Shown here: in pieces, positions 46,506 to 55,953 of the stretch
Numbering within the stretch: the first letter of the stretch is position 1
Layout: every line of letters starts with the position of its first letter
Assembly: GCA_038496445.1 (NCBI GenBank)
Contig: JALMLS010000271.1
Coordinates: 62,001-126,000 of the forward strand
Origin: Trichosphaerium sp. ATCC 40318
Lineage: Eukaryota > Discosea > Flabellinia > Trichosidae
DNA: 64,000 bases
Direction of reading: 5' to 3'
Notes under the pieces: model-generated
Databases searched by the model: none
Seen by the model: the letters and a program-made list of their open reading frames with translations, nothing else
What the model was told of the DNA's origin: nothing
Position numbers and translations under genes: made by a program

Positions 46506-47945
46506 ATGACTCTATTACAACACTTCCTCACTATTTGTCTACAAAATGTATCTCTTTCAAGACCATGTAATGTACGTAAGAAAGTAGATGAGTTCTTGTA
46601 GGATTAGAAATGTAGAAATGTCGTAATTAAATTCATTGAGTATTTTTTTGTAGGTGTATTTTAATAATGGCGAGACATGCCAGGATGGCTTGTTTATCTC
46701 GACAATCAAAGTGTTGAATCATTTTTAAATTATGGAAAGAATAAGACATCAGTAATAAGAAACGCTTACGATTATTGTATACGATCTACTTTAAGGGTAA
46801 GTTTGTAAAAGAGCTAGTTACGAAAAACTGAAAATCCTTGTTTAGAAAAAAAGACGGAAATTCAAGAGCTGTATGTTTGGTCAAGTAAGGATGTATGAGT
46901 TTGTTATATTCCATCCGCGAGCGCCTGACATGGATAAGCCGTATTGTCCTTCAGATTATTCGGATGTATGCCAACACAAAGCAACAGGTATGAATAAGTT
47001 AATTATTCGATAAGTTTTTATTTGAGATCTTTTTTGTTGTTGCTGTAACTTACTCACGTTCTCACTTTGCCCTAGGCTTTTCGCATGTAGTTGAGTCTAC
47101 CAATAACAAATATATATATCATGTAGATAATATGGACACCTCTGATGCGTGTGATACAATTTGGTTTGATCCTGAATTGGATAACAACAATACAACATTC
47201 CAAACATCAGAAATACAAAGCCCGACCGATTTCTCAACAAATGACTCTACCATCAACAACCAAAATCTATTTTTCGACGCATATCCACCTGTTTGCGATT
47301 ACAGTGTAAATCCAAGTGCGTTCATTTACCTCATTAATCTGTTTTGTATCAATTCTTTGTTCTAGGAAGTGAAGATATGATTGACTTACAGCAATTAGCA
47401 AAACGTTGTGAACAGCTTGAATACGAGAATGACAGATTAAAGTGTATGATGTCAAGTATGGCGCTTGCTGAAGGAAATGGTTGGGAATTGTTGTAGATGA
47501 AACTAGATGAAACTTGTGTGGATGATTTTGTATTTTTTGCTGCTGTAGCCCTTTTTCCACATTAATTTCGTATTAAATTTGACACTACAAGCGTTGCTTT
47601 TTTTGACTTAGATGCGCGTGTGACCCTCTGTTTTCTCCATTTTTGTAAACACCTTATACGCTTTACTTCAAGTAAAGAGTTTTCTATATTTTGGAGGCAA
47701 TTTGTGAGGTAGCACGTGATAAACGCACAGTAAATCACATGTTTGATATTTGGTAGGTTTCAACTATTTAGTTGAGCGTAGAAACAACTGCCGAGCTACA
47801 TTACAGTGTGTTTTGAAGTGTCAAATGTTAATACGAAATTAACGGAGTTCATACATACAGGGAAAAACTCTTCTTAGTATTAGACGTTGCTTTTGGTTTT
47901 TACAGTCCATTCGATAAAGAAGCACTTTCTTTTTTTAGCAATTAC
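45540..47945 (+). repeat. Inverted segmental duplication, arm 2
   Basis: Counterpart of 25780-28130, about 17 kb apart. Introns and flanks are conserved; small indels throughout. Confidence 0.75.
46506..47496 (+). pseudogene. P-family copy P3, frameshifted
   Basis: Exon 1 is 46506-46571. Exon 2 opens VYFNNGET, but the sequence is GAGACATGCC where P2 has GAGACAATGCC. The one-base loss changes the frame and leads to a stop within 20 codons. All later exons (RNAYDYCIRSTLR, KKRRKFKSCMFGQVRMYEF, DTIWFDPELDNNN, DLQQLAKRCEQLEYENDRLK, GNGWELL) remain well conserved, so the loss is recent or a base-calling error. It is part of the inverted duplication with P1. Confidence 0.7.
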
Positions 47946-48247
47946 CAATGGCTGCACTGATGATGATTTCTGTAAATTTCTAGATCAGTGTACTGCGTTG
48001 TTAGAAATCAGCAAATTATATTAGAGATGTTACAAGGAAAGTGATGCTTGTGACTCATATATATCAAGGCGCTATGCCTCCAGATAAACATGAGGAGTTA
48101 TTCTATGGTTGGGAAGTCGTTGCTAGTATTAGAGAAGTATGTTTTCTGGTGTTCACCATGGACACACAGGGACCTTAAAGAAAGAAAGAATAATCAAGGG
48201 GTGTTACTCCAAGAAAATTTCCGTTCTCTTTTCAGTTTGTGGCCACC

Positions 48248-48560
48248 TTAACTTGTACTTTGTTCTTTACTACAAATGTAATTGTATTGCTTCAACAGAG
48301 TGCTAATCATCTTCCATGTTATGTGTTTTCCATGTAGCTTTCCGTTGACGTAATAACAATGCTTCATTTGACCGTTTGTAGTCAGCAGTAGACACTCTAA
48401 TTGCAACTGTCCATTGTCATACCACACTTTGTACATATAGTTGCCATTGATGCGATGGCAACGTTTCTTCAATTTACCGTTGTCATACCATGTCTTGTAT
48501 TCTCCTTCAAGTGTACCATTAGCATAGTGACATTGTGTTTTTTGGACTTTATCTTAGTTT
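48248..48560 (-). pseudogene. MORN-type repeat relic
   Basis: The minus strand has repeats such as TLEGEYKTWYDNGKLKKRC, GNYMYKVWYDNGQLQLEC and QMKHCYYVNGKLHGKH in changing frames, without the F-box start. A broken paralogue of 28445-29410. Confidence 0.7.
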
Positions 48561-48800
48561 TGTTTTCCCTGCAACCAATATACTCTTCTCGCTTTTCTTT
48601 CTCTCCTATCTGTATCCCTTCTTCACGTTTAAAATCCGCTTAGTAGCACTTCTTTGAAGTCAGATATTGACAAAATGTAAAGGAGCTCCTATCATTTACA
48701 AAAACTGGCCCAGGTATGTTCTAAAAACTATGAGGGCGGCTATGTCACATATTTACTACACAAAAATGTTGATAGTAACTCGTCTACAACTTGTTTGAAC

Positions 48801-48898
48801 TAACGCCCTTCCGTTATGAATACAAGCAATATTTTTTTAGTCGTGAATATTTGTGAATGTAGGCTTTCAAATTATTCATTCATAACGGAAGGGCGTTA
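48801..48898. mobile_element. Non-autonomous DNA transposon (MITE), hAT-like
   Basis: 98-bp element with perfect 21-bp terminal inverted repeats (48801-48821 and 48878-48898, beginning TAACGCCCTTCC) and an 8-bp direct repeat GTTTGAAC on both sides (48793-48800 and 48899-48906). An 8-bp target duplication is typical of the hAT superfamily. It sits in the upstream region of S-family copy J. No coding capacity; the loop is AT-rich. Confidence 0.85.
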
Positions 48899-49132
48899 GT
48901 TTGAACTGTCCTTTTTGCGTGTATTGACGCAGCTTCTGAGAGCTAGTCATCTATTTATAAACTATCACGTGAACAAGGTAATCTTTTCCAATGGAACTTG
49001 AATGTGAACTTCAAAACATTAACAGAAAAATGGAGACAAATGACACAATGTGAACGTAAATGTCACTTCTCAATGAAGGTGTTTTTTCATTGTGTATTTG
49101 AAGTAGTTTCTATTACGTGTAACAACACTCAA

Positions 49133-51074
49133 ATGAATACAACACCTTTATTATTCCTCGTCCTATCCTGTTTATTTGCGTATACGCTCTCTCAAGATAA
49201 TAACGCATTTGTAATTAAAGATGAACTGGAAACAGGGTTTGAAATACGATCAATGGCTGATCCAACAATGGTTCTGCAAGGTACTAGACATTTTAGCAAA
49301 GCGTCAAAAACAAGCTGTGTCAGAGTATTTAATTCTTACATACATTTTTTAGCATGTGACCACGTGGGTGTGTTCCGTTTAGCGGCGTATTTGCAATCCA
49401 CGCATACTATTTATAATCACATTTTCACCGTATGCATTAATACAGGTAGATCCACACACGTGCGAAGTAAAGGTACGCTTCCTTAGGAGGGTAAGAAGGT
49501 TAATTTGATTTTCTTTTCAGAATACTTGTTTAGTTCCGTTTGCAGGTGTTGCTGTGAATAGGGCAACACAAGTATTATATGGCCTTACAGGAGATGGTAG
49601 TATTGCCGTGATAGATCCAACAGATTGCTCATTCGTTCCTGTTTGTCAAGTGGATAGAGGTGCTATTGGGCTTGCAGTACGCAATAGTACGTTTATACAA
49701 AAACCTATTTCAATCAATGTAATTCACGTTATTATTTAGTGGAGATAATCGGTGATACATTGTACATTTCTGGGAGTGGTAATAAACTAGGTATAGCACC
49801 ACTAACAGGACCTATGGCTTGTGTCCTTACTGAAATAGTGGACGACCCTGGCTTCTCTTTTTTAGGAGGTACACACTTTTCGTTGTCTTTTTGTGCTTAC
49901 TATTCGTTACCTAGACCTTACTGCAGTATCAGATAATCAAATTATTATTGTTTCTCAAAATAGCTACTTTGCTTTAGACGTTGGAACATCAACGACAACT
50001 CAATTTACAACATCGTTACCTCTAAATGGAGGTGGCATTTCTGCACTATTTTTTGATGGAACTATGACACCGCCGCCACCAGATGATACAACAATGCCTC
50101 CTGTCATGCCAACACAACCTCCAACAATAGCGCCTCAGCGTGGTGTGATTGATGCTTTTATCACATCAAAAGGAGAAGGAATACCAGGATTTGATTATCG
50201 CTTGATTTCAGACACAACCACAATTCTAGGATGTACGAATACTTTTCAATTGCCATCCGCCCAACTAATGATCTATTAATAGCATGTGATAATCCTGAAT
50301 TTGAAATGGATCCATACGCATTGATTTACAATAATGTACTTGATAGAATCTTGTACATTCCTGCTGGTGATATCCAAAAGATATTCTCAGTCAATCCTTA
50401 CACGTGTGAAATTGTACGTTGTATTAACTATTACTGTGAACTAATTTTAAAGGATAAAATATGTGCCATCAGTACTAGAATGGTTTTGGTTATAGATAAA
50501 GAGAGTGGAAGAATATTCGCACTGGGTCAACGAGCTGTTATTTATGAAGTTAATTTTGAAAGTTGTAAATATACTCCTATTTGTGTCTTGGATGATATAA
50601 ATACCTTTGGTGGCACGTGTATTTAAAAACCAATCACAAATGTGTTAGTTACTAATATACTTTATTGTAACAGGAGAAATGATTGATGGTACTCTATACG
50701 TTGGTAGTAATGGTTTGCCTATGGCTGTTCTGCCTAACTTTCTGTCCGGATCATGTGATCCATCTTCACGATCAATTGATACTGGTGATTGCTTTATTAG
50801 TAGTGCGCTGTTCACATACATTGTGTAGTGTAGTGTATAACTTACAATTTATTCAGGTTTAACATCAATATCATCAAGTACATTGGTTGCTGCTTGTTTT
50901 GGTGGAACTTACATCTCTATTGACACCACCACTGATACTGTAACTGCCATTGATGTTGATGCAACAACCTTTAGTATATCTGCATTTAATTACAATCCAC
51001 CACCTCCACCTGTAGCACCAGCATTTGTTGATAGAGAACGGTGTGTAAGGCGATTGTCACAATCAATAGTATAA
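49133..51074 (+). CDS. S-family secreted two-module protein, copy J (possible exon-2 frameshift)
   Basis: Start MNTTPLLFLVLSCLFAYTLS (signal peptide), GFEIRSMADPTMVLQG. Exon 2 begins ACDHVGVFRLAAYLQSTHT, then loses frame: it has CGCATACTATTT where copy C has CGAATACACTATTT, a two-base difference. Later blocks are intact: GVAVNRATQVLYGLTGDGSI, VEIIGDTLYISGSGNKLGIA, LTAVSDNQIIIVSQNSYFAL, linker PPPPDDTTMPPVMPTQPP, ACDNPEFEMDPYALIYNN, FSVNPYTCEIV, LVIDKESGRIFALGQRAVI, EMIDGTLYVGSNG, TSISSSTLVAACFGG and FVDRERCVRRLSQSIV. It is the plus-strand counterpart of C and I. If the exon-2 shift is real, J is a very young pseudogene. Confidence 0.75.
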
Positions 51075-51189
51075 TACATGTAAACAACAACTGTAAGGCG
51101 ATTACCACAATCGCGTATTATTATGTATGTTAATTTGCCATCACTCCGCTAGTACGTTGTGTAAATTAAAGACACTATACTATTATTTG

Positions 51190-51420
51190 TCACTTATCTG
51201 TCAAGTCGATCAAACTAATGTCGTGTACATCAACAAGTTGTTTGAGCCATGATTTTGGTAAATAAAGACTAATCTCTCGTGAAAGTCTTTGAGTGCTTTG
51301 ATGCCTTCAACTATAATATTATGGCAGTATTGGTCAGTTGTGTGTACACCAACAAGATTTTGGAGTCCTTTATCTGTCACTGATGTGCAACAAAGGACAT
51401 CAATAGCTCAACATAAAATT
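51190..51420 (-). pseudogene. LRR repeat fragment
   Basis: The minus strand holds SVTDKGLQNLVGVHT and VEGIKALKD pieces with stops between, matching the 3' repeats of the 52-kb LRR gene. It abuts the 3' flank of copy J. Confidence 0.6.
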
Positions 51421-51480
51421 TGATGAATTTGTGCACGTGATTTAAAAAACTGATTTAAATTAAAAAAGCAACCGCATTTA

Positions 51481-51597
51481 TTTTACAAGTTTTAGTACGG
51501 GTAACATGGCTCCACCATCAGTTACTGTTTTAACTTGTTCTTTCAGCTCGCAGCGTATTTGATCTTCTATTACTTTGCCGTCAATAAATTGAATTTA
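51481..51597 (-). pseudogene. Possible FolD/MTHFD N-terminal relic
   Basis: Minus frame IDGKVIEDQIRCELKEQV followed by GGAMLPVLKLV resembles the N-terminus of methylenetetrahydrofolate dehydrogenase/cyclohydrolase (IDGK.IA..IR.EL...V..L......P.L). No start codon, no downstream NAD(P)-binding part, and a nearby frame (IAPLDVSKGKTVKINSKIAQ) is unexplained. Weak evidence. Confidence 0.3.
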
Positions 51598-52069
51598 TTT
51601 GCACTTGCTGCCATTTGTTTACCACAGTATCGCCTCCAGAGATACTTTGAGCGATTTTGGAATTAATCTTTACGGTTTTTCCCTTTGATACGTCTAATGG
51701 CGCTATGATCGTCAGTACTAGCATGTGGCAGCGTAGTATGTTAACCAACGAAGGAATTTGTACTTTTTGGTTAGTTCGCCTCCTTTGGCGCTTCGTTGGT
51801 GCGTGTAGTATTTACAAGCGCGCTTTGTAAGGGTGCGAAGGTTGGATACATGGAAACTGGTAAACTATTTATTTAAGTAACGCAGTTAAGTACAGAGCAT
51901 TCACTTACTTAAAATACTGCTTTCGTCTTGTTTTATGAAAAAAAGGTACAGAGCTCCACGTGATTTCTTTCAAAAAATAACAATGTAATCCAGTTTCGTT
52001 TCAACAAAAAAAAAAGTGGTTGATGGTTTGAGAGTCAACAGCTATTCCGCACTAAGTACACGTGGCGCT
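51598..52069. other. Upstream region of the F-box/LRR gene
   Basis: The last 120 bases are partly shared with the upstream part of the 44-kb LRR pseudogene; CACGTG at 51957 and 52060. Confidence 0.45.
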
Positions 52070-53333
52070 ATGCATCGCACAAAAGGTAATAAAAACCCGT
52101 GTGATTTAGCGTCTGATACATTAAATCAAAGGTAAACGTTTATGTTGATTGTATTGTTCTAAAATAATTTGTAGTACTCAAAAAACATTACTGGACATGC
52201 CTACTGAGATTATAGCGATTATTCTGAGTCACACAACCAAATCTCGATTTACGGCTTGTCAAACATGTCGTATCCTTTCTTCTATCATTCACGACATTAT
52301 TGGATACCATAGTATAAGTATAAAAACAGAAGAACAAGCAAAACAAGTTGTAAAGCATTGTGGAATCATTAAACACACAAAAATCAAAGTAGTATCAGTG
52401 ACAGATGAAGGAGTCAAAGCACTCACTGGTGTTCATACTATTGACCTTTCTCGCACATCAGTGACAGATGAAGGAGTCAAAGCACTCACTGGTGTTCATA
52501 CTATTGACCTTTCTCGTACATCAGTGACAGATGAAGGAGTCAAAGCACTCACAGGAGTTCATATAATTAACCTTTCTTCAACACCAGTGACAGATGAAGG
52601 AGTCAAAGCACTCACTGGTGTTCATACTATTGACCTTTCTCGCACATCAGTGACAGATGAAGGAGTCAAAGCACTCAAAGGAGTTCATACTATTGATGTT
52701 TTCTGGACATCAGTGACAGATGAAGGAGTCAAAGCACTCACTGGTGTTCATACTATTGACCTTTCTCGCACATCAGTGACAGATGAAGGAGTCAAAGCAC
52801 TCACTGGTGTTCATACTATTAACCTTTCTCGCACATCAGTGACAGATAAAGGAGTCAAAGCACTCAAAGGTGTTCATACTATTAGCCTTTGTCAGACTGC
52901 AGTGTCAGATAAAGCACTCCAAAGTCTTGTTGGTGTACACACAATTGACATAAAGGGTTGTGATAATATTACAGTAGAAGGAATCAAAGCACTCAAAGAT
53001 GTTCATGTGATTAGGATTGCACCAAAAGACTCCTGGCTTAGACATCTTTGCAATGTACACACTGTCAATATTGCTCTTGGGAGATATTTTACAAATGATG
53101 GAATTAAATCATTGACCAATGTCAAATACCTTGAACTTACCAATTGCCCCTTTATAACAGACTTGGGTTTTAAGACATTGGTCAACCTTGAGCGCCTCAC
53201 CATAGATTACTGTCCACAGATTACAAATGGTTGCTTGAAGCACTTACCATCTTTAAAACAGGTTGCAGGAGTGTACAACAAACTTACAAAAGCATATGTT
53301 GAGTCAATGGGTATCCAATATTGTGGACTGTAA
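52070..53333 (+). CDS. F-box/LRR protein with near-identical tandem repeats
   Basis: Exons 52070-52131 and 52175-53333 splice in frame to 406 residues (MHRTKGNKNPCDLASDTLNQ, then TLLDMPTEIIAIILSHTTKS, an F-box, and ACQTCRILSSIIHDIIGYHS). From 52390 to 52900 there are eight 23-residue units VTDEGVKALTGVHTIDLSRT, almost identical at the DNA level (69-nt period). Diverged LRRs follow: NITVEGIKALKDVHVIRIA, SWLRHLCNVHTVNI, FITDLGFKTLVNLERLTI and ITNGCLKHLPSL. Known FBXL proteins are SCF substrate receptors; this is inferred here. The uniform repeats imply recent unequal crossing-over and probably variable copy number. The start is chosen from the same exon 1 in the 44-kb paralogue. Confidence 0.85.
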
Positions 53334-53496
53334 CTAGCTCAATTAGTTTGTAATTAGTTAAATAAATAGGCAATATTTATAAGCTATGGATACATCTAGC
53401 AGCTGTTGAGTCAATGGGTATTCAATATTGTGGACTGTAACTAGCTCAATTAGTTTGTAATTAGTTAAATAAATAGGCAATATTTATAAGCTATTG
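53301..53496 (+). repeat. Tandem duplication of the LRR gene 3' end
   Basis: A 107-bp unit (last codons, stop and 3' flank; GAGTCAATGGGTAT onward) is repeated at about 53408-53496. The duplicate carries a second copy of the QYCGL-stop sequence. Confidence 0.8.
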
Positions 53497-53745
53497 TAAC
53501 GTTGTTTTGTCTATTGCACAATTTTCTAACTTTTGGATTGTTGAGAGTGACGGCATTAAAGTTCAGCATAAACAATACAGCATTCCAAAATAGTATTCTT
53601 TTCAAGTGTATGTTATAAATAGCTTCTCAACTTATCCCGACTTTGGTAACATACCTTCAAATTGGCACTGGTTTTTTTTGGGGAGATCCTCTCGAAGAGG
53701 GTAATTTCTTGTAGTTGTACTTTCAACTTTGATCCTTTTGTTTAG

Positions 53746-53928
53746 GTTTAACAGCAATATCATCAAGCATTTTAGTGGGCTCTTGTTGTGGTGATGGAAG
53801 ATACAGCACCTCTGTTGTTACCTTCTTTGATACTGATGTTCTAGCAGTAAGTCTTGGTATATCTGGTTTTAGTTCTGTAATTGTAGAGCCAGTAGCACCA
53901 ACGTTTGTTGATACAACATTCTACTGAC
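53746..53928 (+). pseudogene. S-family last-exon relic K
   Basis: Reads LTAISSSILVGSCCGDGRYS, then LGISGF and VAPTFVDTTFY, the last exon of the family with a changed C-terminus (no RCVRRLSQ). No upstream exons are next to it. Confidence 0.65.
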
Positions 53929-54025
53929 AATGTTTACAAACCAAAGAATTTCATTGCTCATAGTAAATGTCTTTGTGGTTTTTTTTTTCTATTTTTGTCA
54001 TTTATTTTTTACATTCTGTGTAACT

Positions 54026-54340
54026 TTACAAATACCCATTTTCCCTTGCATAGGCTAGCCAATCTTGTTTATTCTGTTGTCGTACGCCTGGGACATCCTT
54101 ATATATATCTCCGGCTATTATTGCTTCTAGAAGGAAGAAATAGAGCAAACTGTGTTCTTCTTGCTCGTACGACTTGAATATAGTTGGTAGAGCAGGTTTA
54201 CCTATCTCTACCATTTTTTTGAACGTTTCATGGTTTGTACGAACTGTAGCTCTTGATCTCATCTTAACGGTCTCGCAGTGTTTTGCCCATGCTGCTAGGA
54301 GCTTCTTTACAGTAGCTTCAACATTGTTTGCGTCTGTCAT
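54026..54340 (-). CDS. Small intronless gene resembling a bacterial hypothetical family
   Basis: 104 residues from the ATG at 54340 (MTDANNVEATVKKLLAAWAK). The pattern LL..W......V.......HETFKKMVEIGKPALPTIF...(E)...LYFFLLEAI, then WLAYARENGY, follows a short family known to me mainly from bacterial genomes. There it reads W..ET..LSS......HPAYQ.IIGMG..A.P.IL..L......WFWAL.AI...W..WGR..GY. Function of that family is unknown. No intron, no signal peptide. Its isolation among S- and P-family relics suggests horizontal acquisition, which is inference from memory of the family pattern only. The frame is open upstream to 54430 without another ATG. Confidence 0.5.
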   Translation of the reverse strand: MTDANNVEATVKKLLAAWAKHCETVKMRSRATVRTNHETFKKMVEIGKPALPTIFKSYEQEEHSLLYFFLLEAIIAGDIYKDVPGVRQQNKQDWLAYARENGYL

Positions 54341-54589
54341 TGCGTTTGAAGTATTATTGAACTGTTTGAAAAATTGTCCACGAAAAAAAATACTTTGTTG
54401 AATTTCTTTGAATAGTTTTTGGTTAGACAACGACTTAAATGGGGCAAACCCCAGGTTCGTTGGAGAATCTGTGTTGTACTCTATTTAATGAAACGGGATT
54501 TTTTTCGACAAAAACTCCATTTTTTAAAAGATCGCTCTGGCACGCTATCAAAAGGCACGTGTTAATAATAAAAAAGCCACCTTGCTTAA

Positions 54590-54700
54590 CAAAGGCACAA
54601 ATATAGAGGTGGATGATTGTACTTAAAAGCAGATATACCAAAGCCGGAGCATCAATATCAACGGCAGTAACTCCATCAGTGGTGATATCAATATGAATCA
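54590..54700 (-). pseudogene. S-family last-exon relic L
   Basis: The minus strand reads MIHIDITTDGVTAVDIDAPA, then a shifted SISAF-like piece: part of the TYISIDITTD block. It directly abuts the P-family relic P4 on the other strand. Confidence 0.6.
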
Positions 54701-54714
54701 TTATTACTACACGG

Positions 54715-55331
54715 AAAGAGCACAAATTCGACAATACGAAACGCTTATGATTTCTGTATACGCTCTACCATTAAGGTAAGTGTTGTAACCAAAGTAGCTA
54801 AAAACTTGTTTTAGAAAAAGCGAAAAGAATTCAAGAGCTGTATGTTTAGTCACACCAAAATGTATGAGTTTGTCATATTCCAGCCAAACGCACCCGATAT
54901 GAACAAGACTTATCAACCTTCTAACTTCGCTTATGTTGGTCATTACAAAGTAGCAGGTAACGACAAGGTTTTCATAAAAACCACGTGGTAAATTTTCATA
55001 CTGTACAAACTGTTGTGTCTAGGTCGTTTACATTTGGCTGCATACCAGTTTCGTTTAACCCTCAGCTGAACAATATAAGCACAGTACCAATACTGTCGCT
55101 TCCAGAGGAAACCCTTTTATATCCATTTGAAACTGATGGCACTTTGGCGAACGATCTCGGGTTTGTGAACATGCCAAATGAAAACGAGTACTCTCAAACG
55201 TTTGATATTAGTAACAATACTCTTATGAGTGATTACACAAGTATGTTCTAGTAACGTATTGGAAGAAATAAAATTATTTTCAGAAGAAACATCAGACAAA
55301 GTTGTTACGTGGTTGCGGAGATTCGCTTAAT
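54715..55331 (+). pseudogene. P-family copy P4, diverged and N-truncated
   Basis: It begins inside exon 2 (IRNAYDFCIRSTIK), then GTAAGT intron, KKRKEFKSCMFSHTKMYEFV, IFQPNAPDMNKTYQPSNF, then a diverged exon (GRLHLAAYQFRLTLS or an alternative frame at 54985-55251) with an Asn-rich end. No exon 1. The first part of exon 2 is replaced by S-family relic L. It could still be expressed from another start, but I consider it a relic. Confidence 0.55.
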
Positions 55332-55953
55332 TTTTGCCTCGTGGACGTACGGGAAATAAAGTCATTATAGATGCTTCCACTATACTGTCAAGTACAAGAG
55401 GATGGTAGCTTAAAGTCGTAAAAACGGTTTAGAGCTTATTAATGATACAATAAATACAATCTTTAGGACATTTTTGGGTGGTATGTGTGATTGCTGCTAG
55501 CCATGTTGTTTAAGCATTGTCGGTTGTTGTTGTTATTGATTTATACGAAGTCAATTGAAGTTTACCCAAACGTCTGTAATGAAGTAAAACACGTGTACAG
55601 CCATTTGATGTTATAATTATACTATGATTAGATCATTCCGGTACAATGTGATTTCTAGCCTGTCACTTGATTACTAATGTATTCACCTTTCTCCGTGGTA
55701 CTAAACGGCAGCTTTTCAAACAAAGTACCTTTATCTAGGATCAAAAAACTTTGAAATCACGTGATTAATAAAGGAATATGAAAAGATAGTTGAAATAATA
55801 AAGACACTCTAGTATGCACAGTATTGTTGATTTTAACAGGATTTACTTTATTTGCTGGCCCAGCGGTTGGATAGGCAATGTTGCTTCACAATCTCTTTCT
55901 TAGGACAAGAATATAAACCTGGTAAAGTGATGCTGGACTAGCAATCTTCGGCC
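55332..55953. other. Gap with a duplicated lectin exon
   Basis: 55337-55398 is almost identical to exon 2 of the C-type-lectin gene (57525-57585; reverse-strand reading PLVLDSIMEASIMTLFP). Nothing else recognised. Confidence 0.6.

Noticed and set aside
48000-48170. Short frame VTHIYQGAMPPDKHEELFYG
   Set aside because: Isolated, no exon partners, no recognised domain.
52390-52900. CRISPR-like or satellite array
   Set aside because: The 69-nt repeats are in-frame LRR codons with no unique spacers.
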